Below are positions 54,797 to 64,000 of a stretch of DNA of 64,000 nt, one piece after another. Location: positions 13,448,315 through 13,512,314 of the forward strand of contig NC_033628.1 in NCBI RefSeq assembly GCF_001540865.1, read 5' to 3'. The notes beneath the pieces are model-generated. The model did not search any database. It was not told where the DNA came from and was given only the letters and a program-made list of their open reading frames with translations. The DNA is from Ananas comosus (Eukaryota; Streptophyta; Magnoliopsida; Poales; Bromeliaceae). The translations under genes and the position numbers were made by a program. Each line of letters opens with the position of its first letter. Positions within the stretch are counted from its first letter, which is position 1.

Positions 54797-55271
54797 AATA
54801 CATGTCTCGAACGGGGTGAAAAAAAAAAAAAAAACCCACACATTGATTTGTAAGCCGTTAATCTCCAGATACAAGAAGTGAATTAAGCCGATTTTATTGG
54901 CTCCAAATAGTTAAGTTTCATAGAACGATTTTTCTTTTTTTTTAAAAAAAAAATGTTGGCCAATTTGCATAAAAAATTCACTTATTTTGGGCTTTTGCAA
55001 AATCGGGCCACCTTTTTCATTTTTGCAGATTCGGTCCGCTTTTTCAGCAAACTGACCAAAATACCCTTATTACTTTTTCTCTTTCCTCTTTCTCTCTCTT
55101 CTTCGTTCTCTCGTTCTTTTTTTTTCCCGCCGGAAAAAAAAAACGAAGCCCAGGCGGAGCAATTTTTTTTTTCTCTTTTTCTTTTTCTTCTTCTTCTTCC
55201 TCCTGCTGGAGCACCTTTTTTTTTTTTTTCCCTCTTCTTCTTCTTCTTCTTCTTCTTCTTCTTCCCTCCTC

Positions 55272-55530
55272 GTGACCGACTGTTCGAGTCTTGGCTCCAC
55301 CCAGCCCAGTACCGCACCCGCCTCTGCAAGGACGAGACCGGCTGCGCCCGCCGCGTCTGCTTCTTCGCCCACAAGCCCGACGAGCTCCGCGCCGTCAACC
55401 CCTCCCTCGCCTCCGTCTCCGCCGGCCTCGCCCTCCCCTCCCCTCGCTCCTCCAACGATGCCGCCGCCCTCATCCTCTTCCAGCAGCAGCAGCAGCAGAC
55501 CCTGCCGCCGCCGTCGTCGTCATCCCCCTG
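55272..55530 (+). pseudogene. Captured fragment of a CCCH tandem zinc-finger protein
   Basis: The plus-strand translation contains [20 protein letters not shown] followed by a [16 protein letters not shown] segment, then SPRSSND and a poly-Q stretch. This is the signature of the CCCH tandem zinc-finger family with ankyrin repeats (AtTZF7-11 and relatives), covering the start of the arginine-rich region, one complete CCCH finger and the following serine-rich linker. Ankyrin repeats and the second finger are absent. The fragment begins abruptly after a TTC-rich tract and runs into satellite sequence, so it is not a gene. It exists only in the left arm of the foldback element. The product, if transcribed, would be a truncated chimera. 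Confidence 0.7.
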
Positions 55531-55587
55531 CTCGTGCTGCGCCCGGCGGAGCTCCACCCACGGCTCCGCTCCGCAGGCCGCGTGCAC

Positions 55588-55733
55588 CGTTAATGGTGTA
55601 ATTACACCATTACACCATTAATGGTGTAACCATTATACCATTAATGGTGTAATTACACCATTACAGCGGTGTAATGGTGTAATTATACCATTAATGGTGT
55701 AATGGTGCACCATTACACCATTATGAAGAACCC
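55588..55733. repeat. Palindromic TGGTGTAATTACACCA satellite, left block
   Basis: About 145 bp composed of repeated dyads: TTAATGGTGTAA alternating with its complement TTACACCATTAA. The unit is itself palindromic at the AATT centre. Confidence 0.85.
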
Positions 55734-56226
55734 GGCCAGCCGGGACAGCGAGCGCCCGCGCGAGCCCGCCGGGTCGACGTGCGCCTCCTCCGCGGCGACG
55801 GCGACGGAGAGAGAGGCGTTGGCGTGCACCGGCCGACCTCGAGCTCGGCCGACCCCGACCTTCCCCACGCCTCCGCTCGATCCCGACGCCCGCAGGCCGC
55901 CGCGTGCACCTGCCCCGTGCGTGCCGCGGCGCCCCCCGAGCTCCGCGGCAGAGCTTGGCAGAGCTCGGCTCGGGGAAATTGTTGTTCTTTGTATCATTAA
56001 TTATTACAATAAACAGTTGCTATAATGTAAGGTGGTTGAACTGCTTTTGGGTGTTGTTTTTCTTTATTGTAATTATTATATGCATAGAGATTGATGTAGC
56101 TACCTAATCTTCTCGGGTGTGGTGAATATTATCACAATTCAATTATTCTTTTTGACCTGCTATGTTGTGTTCTCATAATCAACATTTGGAGTGGGTTGGT
56201 GTATAAATTGGTTTACCTAATGTATT

Positions 56227-56263
<37 letters not shown>

Positions 56264-56777
56264 AAATATTGCTTAAACAATGTGTGAAAAATCTTAGCTT
56301 TCAAAAGTAATTGCCTTGGCGATAATTCCAAATATTGAAATATTGTTTGACGGGATCATCCGCGACCTCCTGAGCAGCGCGACGCCCGCGGTGTCGATCC
56401 CGCAGCCCGGCGGATCTCGAGCGCGGCGGCGGCGGCGGGGGGCGGCCGCGGCGAACGAGGCCGCGGGAGGCCACGGCGGGGCCGATGAGGGGGCGGCGTC
56501 GGCGGCGGTAGCAGCGGCGGCGAAGCTCTGCCGCGCCGACGGTGCCCCCGAGCCGAGCTCTGCCGAGCTCTGCCGCGGAGCTCGGATGGCGCCGCGGCAC
56601 GCACGGGGCCGTTTCACGCGGCGGCCTGCGGGTGTCGAGATCGAGCGGACGCGCGGGGGAGGTCGTGGTCGGCCGGTGCATGCCAACGCCTCCCTCTCCG
56701 TCGTCATCGCCGCGGAGGAGACGCACGTCGACCCGGCGGCCTCGCACGGGCGCTCGCTGTCCCGGCTGGCCGGGTTC

Positions 56778-57003
56778 TTCATAATGGTGTAATGGTGCAC
56801 CATTACACCATTAATGGTGTAATTACACCATTACACCGCTGTAATGGTGTAATTACACCATTAATGGTGTAATGGTTACACCATTAATGGTGTAATTTCA
56901 CCATTAATGGTGTAATGGTGCACCATTACACCACTAATGGTGAAATTACACCATTACACTATTAATGGTGGTGTAATGGTGTAATTACACCATTAACGGT
57001 GCA
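56778..57003. repeat. Palindromic TGGTGTAATTACACCA satellite, right block
   Basis: About 225 bp of the same dyad repeat as the left block and in mirrored context, longer by several units. Together the blocks could form extended hairpins or cruciforms. Confidence 0.85.
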
Positions 57004-57059
57004 CGCGGCCCGCGGAGCGGAGCCGCGGGTGGAGCTCCGCCGGGCGCAGCACGAGGAGG

Positions 57060-57245
57060 GCGCGGCAGAGCTCGGCTCGGGAACGCGCGGCGCCGGCGCC
57101 GGCGCCGGTTGCGCCCTCGCGGCGGTGGTCGGGCTCGAGGTCAGCGCGGGGGAGGTCGACGAGGAAGTAGAGCTTCCCCGGCTTGAGTGGGGCGTCGGGG
57201 TCGAGCGGTCGGGCTCCGTGGCGAGGCCGGAAGTCGCCGTGCGCG
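57060..57245 (-). pseudogene. Possible captured coding fragment (PADRE/DUF4228-like)
   Basis: The minus strand reads PLKPGKLYFLVDLPRADLEP in an open frame within the right arm. The LKPGKLYFLV core resembles the opening of the plant PADRE (DUF4228) domain. Only some 40 residues are convincing. There is no start, stop or intron context of its own. This is a tentative identification of a captured exon; chance similarity in GC-rich DNA is possible. Confidence 0.35.
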
Positions 57246-57254
57246 CTACGTGCT

Positions 57255-57720
57255 CTTACAGGAAGAAAAAGAAGAAGAAGAAGAAGAAGAAGAAGAGGGA
57301 AAAAAAAAAAAAAAGCTCCAGCAGGAGGAAGAAGAAGAAGAAAAAGAAAAAGAGAAAAAAAAATGCTCCTGCAGGAAGAAGAAGAAGAAGAAGAAGAAGA
57401 GCCCGCCTGGCGGTGCTCCGGCCGTGCTCCGTGGCGAGGCCGGAAATTGCCGTGCGCGCCACGTGCTCTTACAGGAAGAAAAAGAAGAAGAAGAAGAAGA
57501 AGAGGGAAAAAAAAAAAAAGCTCCAGCAGGAGGAAGAAGAAGAAGAAAAAGAAAAAGAGAAAAAAATTTGCTCCTGCAGGAAGAAGAAGAAGAAGAAGAA
57601 GAAGAAGAAGAGGGAAAAAAAAAAAAAAAAACTCCAGCAGGAGGAACAAGAAGAAGAAAAAGAAAAAGAGAAAAAAAATTGCTCCTGCAGGAAGAAGAAG
57701 AAGAAGAAGAGCCCGCCTGG
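57255..57720. repeat. Tandem GAA-rich repeats in the right arm
   Basis: Several copies of a unit with GAAGAAGAAG, GAGGGAAAAAA, GCTCCAGCAGGAGG and GCTCCTGCAGG, punctuated twice by the GC-rich GCGAGGCCGGAA...CTCTTACAGGAAG block (about 57225 and 57435). The left arm has only one or two such units, so this array explains why the right arm is longer. Confidence 0.75.
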
Positions 57721-57987
57721 CGGTGCTCCGGCCGTCGCTTTTTTTTTTCGGCGAAAAAAAAAAAGGAACGAGAGAACGAAGAGGAGAGAGAAAGAGGAAA
57801 GAGAAAAAATAATAAGGGTATTTTGGTCCGTTTGCTGAAAAAGCGGACCGAATTTGCAAAAACGAAAAAGGTGGCCCGGTTTTGCAAAAGTCCAAAATAA
57901 GTGAATTTTTTATGCAAATTGGCCAAAAAGGTTTGCTAATTATTTAGCACGTATATGATACGACACAATTACTTCATTAATTTTGGG

Positions 57988-58290
57988 AAAAACTTCAAAA
58001 ACCCCCCCTGTGGTTTCGCACTTTCTCACTATAGTACGATTTGGTTTAAAATGTATCAATCTGCCCCCCTGTGGTTTCATTTTTATCTTTTCGGAAGCTT
58101 TTTCGTTAACATTTCGTTAAATTATATACAAAAAACTTCAGATAACCATCTATATTTATCGAATATTCACTTTAGTATCTTTTAATTTTAACTTTGTCAC
58201 TGATTTAAGAAAAAAAAATAATAAAATTGATAACAAAAAGAGAAAAACGAAACCACAGGGGGGCAAATTGATACGTTTTAAACCACAGGG
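57988..58290. mobile_element. Inverted-repeat element cut by N58291
   Basis: Left arm CCCTGTGGTTTCG...ATGTATCAATCTGCCCCCCTGTGG (57991-58077) is matched by its reverse complement at about 58247-58290, ending AAACCACAGGG immediately before the N. The right arm is shorter, so the end is probably missing at the join. No coding capacity. Confidence 0.6.
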
Positions 58291-58291
58291 N

Positions 58292-58524
58292 AGGAAGAAG
58301 AAGAAGAGCCCGCCTAGCGGTGCTCCGGCCGTCGCTTTTTTTTTTCGGCGAAAAAAAAAAAAGGAACGAGAGAACGAAGAGGAGAGAGAAAGAGGAAAGA
58401 GAAAAAGTAATAAGGGTATTTTGGTCAGTTTGCTGAAAAAGCGGACCGAATTTGCAAAAACGAAAAAGGTGGCCCGGTTTTGCAAAAGCCCAAAATAAAT
58501 GGATTTTTTATGCAAATTGGCCAA
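58292..58524. repeat. Third copy of the foldback terminal repeat
   Basis: Near-identical to the right end of the 54956-57926 element, from the GAAGAAGAGCCCGCCT block to TTGGCCAA, with a few substitutions. It starts right after the N, so it is either a second element whose body is missing or a duplicated end produced by assembly. Confidence 0.75.
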
Positions 58525-58708
58525 ATATATTCATTTATCCCAATTATGTGAGGAAAACCAATTCAATCTTTTTGTTTTTTTTCCTCTGTCCAGATGCTTA
58601 AAATTTGTTAACTTTTTCTGTAAGATAAAAAAAGTTTATTTGTATCCGATCATTTATTAAACCGGATCGGATCGACCAAATCGGATCGGATCGTATTTCT
58701 CGTACACC

Positions 58709-60930
58709 TATTTAAACGGACCCTTTTCGCTCACCTCGGCACTACGAGCGAAAAACGTGTAAAAGAGAACCAAAACCCTCCTCTCATCCACCATCCACTC
58801 TACGAGCTTCGCCTCTTCTTTCGCCATTTCCCCGTCTCTGCTTCGTCTTAACCCTAAAAGGCCCAATGTATCGAGGAGCGATTGCGCCGAGAATAAGAGA
58901 CCCTTATCCCCGATTCGAAGTAGCGATGTTGAGTTCGATCGAATCCAGCGACGAAGAATGAGATTGTCGATGAATCCATGAACCGATCGATTTTCAGGGT
59001 TAGAAGAGGGTAATGGAGGAGACGCATTGGATATTGCTGTAACTCCGATGTATATTTTGGTGAGCATCGCTTGATTATTGATGCTTATGGTGTGCATTTC
59101 TTTCTTTTTATCTCAGATTCGTGCATTTAATCTATGATTTTAGGTTGATTTTGTGTGTTCTTGTTCCTACATGCATGAGAAACACTTTTATTTGGTCTTC
59201 GTGCGCTCACGCATACGTCATTAAGGGTAATTAATAGAATTTGTCGAATAATTCAATTTTCCATAGGCACAAAAAAAAAATGCTAATATGTTACAGGTTG
59301 GATTAGTTCTATGTTATATCTCAAACTTTATATCTCTTTATTGTAAATTATTATTTTAGAATTTAGGCGTTGTTATATTGACTTCTGATACATCAAGAGT
59401 TTGTGCATTGGCCATATGAACACACTTTAGTTTCTTTATTCAGACCCTTTTAATCAATGCCATCACTTAGTTTGTTATATTTTTCGTCTTTTTATTTTTT
59501 TTTTTATTGTCCCGGAAAAAATGAGCTGAGAATAATGAAGTCATGGTGATTGCGTAGATAGATTAGTTGACGCGCACAATGAACTAATGTTTTCATAGCT
59601 GAGAACAATGAACTAATGTTTTCACAGCTGCAAATTAGCTAGTGATTCTGTCTAAGAATTGCCTAAACTTTTATTAAAATTCATCAGCTAACCATTCATG
59701 TCACTATTGATGCTTAGTCCGATCTTTTTTGCATGCAAAACTCATTTTTGCTTGCAGTACATGGTAATACTAAATACTCGCGGCTTTAGGAATATACACT
59801 TGTTAAAAATTTGTAGAGGCATGATGTGAGTTATTCAGAATATTTTGTCAGGTTATATATACTACTAATATGAGCAATTATCCTCTCTTTAACTTAATTA
59901 GGGGTAGAATGGGCCGATGGTTTGTGTTCATGCTGGGCTTTGGGCTCTTAAAACCCTGAGCTTAACTAACGAGTCTGAAAAGGAAAAGGACTTATTTGGG
60001 CTTGGCCAACCCAACCGGAATCCCAGCTTATCTGCTTGTCCAAGTATTTATGTTTCGTTTTACGTCCACATTCATGTTGTGTTCAGTTCCTATATTTTAT
60101 TTTAGTTTTTAGTATGTTGAACGTGTAGAGAATCACATTGTTTCTGGAAGAATACTCGTTTTATTGCCTGAAGATTAATTGATTAACTCTGCACCATGCT
60201 AAGTTTAGACAGGATCCTGCTAAAAACAGTCTGATTATTATTTGGGCTTTCGAGCCTCTTTTTTTTGTTTGAAGAATTTTGGGCCTTAGAGCAGCCCAAA
60301 GCCCGTAATTTGATTTTCGGTGCCACGCTGGGGCTTCGGGTGGCTCGAAATGACCGTCAACTTAACTTGCTAGCTCTGGTGCTTTTCTTGCAGGAATCAA
60401 AGCTTTAATGAGGTTGCTTCGGAGGTTCGAAGAAGAGAAATTAGCCTCTTATCTCTATGCATGCAATTGTTGCTTCTGTAATCTCTGCACTCCGGGGTTT
60501 CCGCTAAGAGAGGCAAATTCGAAGTCCCCACTCTATGTCAACAATGTTGGTGGGTGTATTAAGGTATTACTTCTTTGCCACCTCCAGTGAGAAATTCCGA
60601 GTTTGAAGTTATGCGATCAGCTCATCCGTACAAACTTGACTTGCTGCTAATTCTCAGTGATTTTGTTAAATTCAACTGTTCTGAATCCTTTCTCGGTGAA
60701 TAGAATTGTTGTTAAATTACTGTTTAGCTGATAGCTAATTAAGAGAGTTATTAATTAGCACTGCTAATACAGACAATCATGCGTAATATAACATATCAGA
60801 CAAGTTATGTTATGTTATATATATAATTCGATGGTATTTCTAAGAAGAAATATATGTGATAATTCAATGCATGGTATTGGTAGGTCATACCGCCGACCTC
60901 TTTTGGTCTGTGCAGATCCAAAGCCAGGAG
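58709..60930 (+). other. Possible uncharacterised transcription unit
   Basis: TATTTAAA at 58709-58716, a C/T-rich start region and a telo-box-like TTAACCCTAAAA at about 58848 resemble a plant housekeeping 5' end. Two further segments have splice-like borders: about 60396-60563 (TTCTTGCAG before, AAGGTATT after) and one opening at about 60917 after TGTGCAG. Only short frames exist: 31 codons from 58866 and about 53 codons from 60408 (MRLLRRFEEEKLASYLYACN). They do not join into a recognised protein. It may be a long non-coding RNA, a gene with a tiny product, or chance. Confidence 0.3.
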
Positions 60931-60939
60931 ATGATTGAA

Positions 60940-61738
60940 TACATCAAAAACTCTCTCCTCTCCTCCCTCGAAAACTATGGCTCATGACCGCGGGGCTCGT
61001 CAGATTCGGAATGCCAAATACAAGCTCTCTATCTCTTGCGTCACGTGCAAGTTTTGCAGCAGCTTTCCCCCCTCCGCTCCGAACCGGTTCCCTTTGCGAG
61101 CAAGAAGACAGACTCGCTCAGCTGTTGCGCACAACGAGGTCCGATCACCGAACGGTAGGCATTCTCCCTCCCATGTTTTTTTTTTTTTTTTTTTTTTGTT
61201 AGTACTCAACCCATCCTACCCACCCACCCATAAGAAATGCTCTGTTTAAAGCACAAGCCCACAAAAAGAAAACAGGATGAAATAAGAAGGACAAAAAAAA
61301 AAAAAAAAGAAAAAAGAAAAAAAGAAGAAGAAGCACAACTGCAAGTCGGTGGCTCCGTTCTAATTAAAGCTTCAAAACTTTCTTTTATTACTCCTCTAAT
61401 TATTAAATTGTTGATATTGAGAAATAAGCTCGAAATAATAAAGAAAGAAAGAAAAAAAGGGGATAAAAAAAACATCATTCTAATAATTCTAGTCTTAGTC
61501 TTAATCTTAATCTAATCTCTAGCGAGGCGCGAGCGAGCGAGTAGATTACAGCGCCGAGAACCAAAGTAGTGTGTAGTAGTGTAGCAGTAGTAGTAGTAGT
61601 AGTAGTAGTAGTCGTAGTCGTAGTGGTACGACGATATGTAGGAGCAGATCAGATCCGGCCAGCGGCTGATTCAGGCCCGATTGTTGGTTGGTTGAAAAGA
61701 AAGAAAGAAGAAAAAGGAAATAGAAAAGGAAGAATCAA
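60940..61738. other. Spacer downstream of the methyltransferase gene
   Basis: Contains T20 and A-rich tracts, and a GTA trinucleotide repeat (about 61580-61612) that would fall in the 3' UTR of the minus-strand methyltransferase gene. No coding sequence was recognised. Confidence 0.5.
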
Positions 61739-62903
61739 TCAGGCGGCGGCGGGCGTGGCGGGGCCGAAGGGCTTCTGGAGCAGGGCGGTGAGGTAGACGT
61801 CGGCGTTCTTGAGGCCGGCGGGGTCGGTCTTGTCGGCGACGGCCCACTTGATGGTGCGGTAGCCGAGGCGGGCGAGGATGGGGGCGTAGAGGGGGTGGAG
61901 GTCGATCCGCCTGCAGGAGAAGTGGTCGATCCAGAGGAAGGCGCCGGGGCGGAGGACGCGGTCGGCGTCGTAGAGGAGGAACTCGAGGACGGGGGCGGGG
62001 ATCCAGCGGTTGACGGCGTGGCCGGTGCGGACGAGGTCGAGGACGGCGTCGGCGACGGGGAAGCGCTGCTGGAGCGGGGCGTGGAGCGGGACGAGGCCGC
62101 GGAGGGCGGCGGCCTGGGAGTAAGGGGCGCCGAGGTTCATGGTGGTCGTCAGCACGGTGGCGTTGGCGAGGAGGCGGAGGCGCGCGGCCAGGGTGCCGGT
62201 GCCGCCGCCCACGTCGAGGGCGAGGCGGATGGGGGCGGCGCCGTGGGAGCGGGCGAGGCGGAGGAGCTGCGGGAGGGTGAGGTCGAGGGTGGAGCGGGTG
62301 GACATGAAGCGCGCGGCCTCGGTGCGGGCGAGGTCGAAGCCGAGGGCGGCGGCGGCGGGGAGGCAGGAGAAGGAGCGGCAGGGCGAGGCGCGGGGCCAGA
62401 GGACGGCGGAGTCCGGGAGGGGCGCCGCGGGGAAGGGGTGGGAGGGGAGGAGGGAGGCCGGGAGGGCCCTGGGGACGGTCGGGGAGAAGCAGCGCCGGCG
62501 GGGGAGGGGCTGGCAGCCGCGGAGGAGGAGGGGCTCGGCCACGGAGAGGAGGTCGTCGGGGCAGGCCGAGAAGGGCGTGTAGTTCATGTAGCGCCGGAGG
62601 AGGTCCGGCTGGTCGGAGCACGCCGACCCGATGGGGCCGCCGACGCGGGAGTAGAGCAGGAGCTCTGGAGGCGCGGATGCTGCTGATGCTGCGGATGTAG
62701 TAGTAGAGGCGAGGGAGAGGGAGCGGAGGTGGGTGATGGTGGCGCGGATGGTGTAGANACGACGGCAAGGAGAAGGGGGAGGAGGAGGAGGAGGACATGC
62801 GGGTGGAGGAGAGGTGGTAGAGGGAGAGGATGTTGGCGGCCACCATGGCCAGTAGGAGGAGGAGGTTGAGCCCCATCCCCACTCCCATTCTCTCCTTCCT
62901 CAT
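61739..62903 (-). CDS. Membrane-anchored SAM-dependent methyltransferase (At1g29790-like), frame broken at an N
   Basis: Apparently intronless. The N-terminal 48 codons (MRKERMGVGMGLNLLLLLAM...) form a short cytosolic stub and one signal-anchor helix, typical of plant Golgi-type putative methyltransferases. From 62755 a second frame of 338 codons runs to the stop: YTIRATITHLRS, a cysteine-containing region, then the Rossmann methyltransferase core with SAM-binding motif LALDVGGGTGTLAARL, VLTTTMNLGAPY, DLVRTGHAVNRWIP and LRPGAFLWIDHFSC. The two parts are separated by N62758. Counting bases, they are in one frame if the N stands for zero or a multiple of three bases, so a real frameshift is unlikely. 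Alternative starts at 62888 and 62876 (MGVGMGLN, MGLNLLL) give similar anchors. Substrate is unknown; related proteins are annotated only by the domain. Confidence 0.82.
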
Positions 62904-63771
62904 CCCTCACCACTGCTGCTCCGCCTGCTTCTAGGCTGCTTGCTACTGGTGTGAACGAGATATGTATGAAAGTTGATCCGGCGGGGTACAAAAATGAGCT
63001 GTCTAGTCTGTCTAGGTCACTCGACAGGAATTCATTCTCATTTATTATTATTATTATTATTTACAACAGTCAACAAGTGCGCTCTCTTATTAAGTTTTGC
63101 CTAGATGGGGTTGAAATAGTAGGAACTCTTTTTAACATAAAATAAAGCTTTTACTGTGTTCACATATATGATTATATTATATCGTATGCTACTGAAGGAT
63201 AGGGGTGGAAACGAGCCGTGCTTGAGCGAGCTTATCTCGGCTCAAATTCGACTTGAAATTAATTTCGAATTTAAATTTAAGCTTAAGCTTGATTTAAAAT
63301 TAATTCGAGCCGAGCTCGAGCGAACCTAATTTCAAGTCGAGCGAGCTCAAGCCCTAAACGAGTTGGTTGAAATTCTCAACATTATACGATCAATAATTTA
63401 ATCTGTATAGAACATTATCTATAATTTAATACAAAAATATGTCTAATAGTTCAAAGTATAAAATAATTATATAAAATATAGTATTATAATATAAAAAAAA
63501 ATAATTAATGAGTTGAATTTCTAATTTTTTCAGTCTCACATGTCTTTTCTTTCGCCTTTAATCTCTATATTATTCATTTTCATTTATGCAGTCAAAAATA
63601 AATAAATTATATAGATAAATATTGGATTAAACTATCCAATCATATATAACTAAAATATATCCGACTCACTTATTAGACTCAAATCAATTTTAACTCGGTT
63701 ATAACAACCGGGTATTTTTGTTTGGGTTATCTGTTTATTTTCTCGTTTTAAAATGATTTAAATACATAAAA

Positions 63772-63802
<31 letters not shown>

Positions 63803-64000
63803 TGTTTCGAGATTTAAAAGTTATACAAAGAGAGAAAGAGAAAAAGACAGAGAGTGGGATTCACCGGTTTGGCCATCGGGAGATTCAATGGTTCATTGTA
63901 GTATACGGGCGGCAACGGATAGAACAATAATTAACATACGAACTCTTTTATATGTTTTATAAAAATTTCTTTTTTTAATAATAAGTATATTTTAAAATTA
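62904..64000. other. AT-rich terminal region with simple repeats
   Basis: Upstream of the methyltransferase gene: an ATT repeat at about 63041-63060, the GGGTGGAAACGAGCCG dispersed repeat (63202-63360) and an AAAG microsatellite (63770-63800). No gene was recognised. Confidence 0.5.

Larger units (their letters stand above)
54956..57926. mobile_element. Composite foldback / Mutator-like element with captured gene fragments
   Basis: About 3 kb bounded by long inverted repeats: 54956 to about 55145 and about 57735-57926. Both start TTGGCCAATTTGCAT and both contain the AACGAGAGAACGAAGAGG block, on opposite strands. Inside, the two arms continue as near-mirror images. They share pyrimidine/purine-rich tracts, a GC-rich block (about 55530-55590 against 57000-57056), a palindromic TGGTGTAATTACACCA satellite and a GC-rich block of about 235 bp (55735-55978 against 56548-56780). 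The arms differ in cargo: the left holds a CCCH zinc-finger fragment and the right another coding-like fragment. The central spacer is AT-rich. Long TIRs plus host fragments resemble Pack-MULEs, but no 9-bp target duplication was found and no transposase is encoded. Confidence 0.7.

Noticed and set aside
56340..56420. Short frame IIRDLLSSATPAVSIPQ as another captured gene
   Set aside because: Looks coding-like, but too short to assign and I could not link it to a family.
55588..57003. CRISPR-like array of palindromic repeats
   Set aside because: Units are contiguous with no unique spacers, and the genome is a plant nucleus. It is a satellite.
56999..57895. Long Lys/Glu/Arg-rich and Phe/Leu-rich frames on both strands
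   Set aside because: Products of GAA/TTC simple repeats in the foldback element, not proteins.
61895..62686. 263-codon plus-strand frame over the methyltransferase
   Set aside because: Gly/Glu-rich shadow of a GC-rich coding strand. The minus strand has the real SAM-binding motifs.

Overview
This window is nuclear DNA from a flowering plant, most likely a commelinid monocot. Genes are intron-rich with GT-AG splicing. Coding GC is high in the CSLD, EC1 and methyltransferase genes. The best-remembered homologs of several products are rice proteins. Intergenic DNA is AT-rich and carries SINE, CACTA, Mutator-like and MITE-type repeats. Pineapple-like genomes would fit, but the species cannot be fixed from the sequence alone.

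Eight protein-coding genes can be modelled exon by exon, and each model closes in frame unless noted. They are: an egg-cell-secreted EC1 protein (minus, 8433-8870); a JMJ706-type histone H3K9 demethylase (plus, 14675-20930, 11 exons, 821 aa); the signal recognition particle receptor beta subunit (minus, 22450-24608, 6 coding exons, 249 aa); the plastidial glycerol-3-phosphate acyltransferase ATS1 (plus, 27343-35087, 12 exons, 461 aa); a TOM1-like VHS/GAT ubiquitin adaptor (plus, 38682-42207, 3 exons, 394 aa); a class D cellulose synthase-like protein closest to rice CSLD1 (plus, 44302-48395, 4 exons, 1167 aa); a small conserved plant protein of unknown function (minus, 49311-52365, 3 exons, 158 aa); and a membrane-anchored SAM-dependent methyltransferase (minus, 61739-62903, interrupted by an N). 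The genes are unrelated housekeeping or developmental functions. They do not form a cluster or pathway.

Layout: 1-8.3 kb is gene-poor and repeat-rich. The EC1 gene at 8.4-8.9 kb sits between direct repeats. 9-14.4 kb is intergenic with a full-length SINE and a TRIM-like remnant. 14.4-52.4 kb is gene-dense. 52.6-58.6 kb is a transposon cluster holding a CACTA element with intact target-site duplication, then a roughly 3-kb foldback element. That element has long terminal inverted repeats, palindromic satellites and captured host-gene fragments, including a CCCH tandem-zinc-finger piece. 58.7-61 kb holds a possible uncharacterised transcription unit, 61.7-62.9 kb the methyltransferase, and the rest is AT-rich.

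Six single Ns (7930, 9632, 45399, 53849, 58291, 62758) mark unresolved joins. Two of them (9632 and 45399) lie between near-identical 96-97 bp direct copies, which looks like unmerged contig overlap. One of those doubles a CSLD splice acceptor, and another N (62758) breaks the methyltransferase frame. The most unusual structure is the composite foldback element at 54956-57926.
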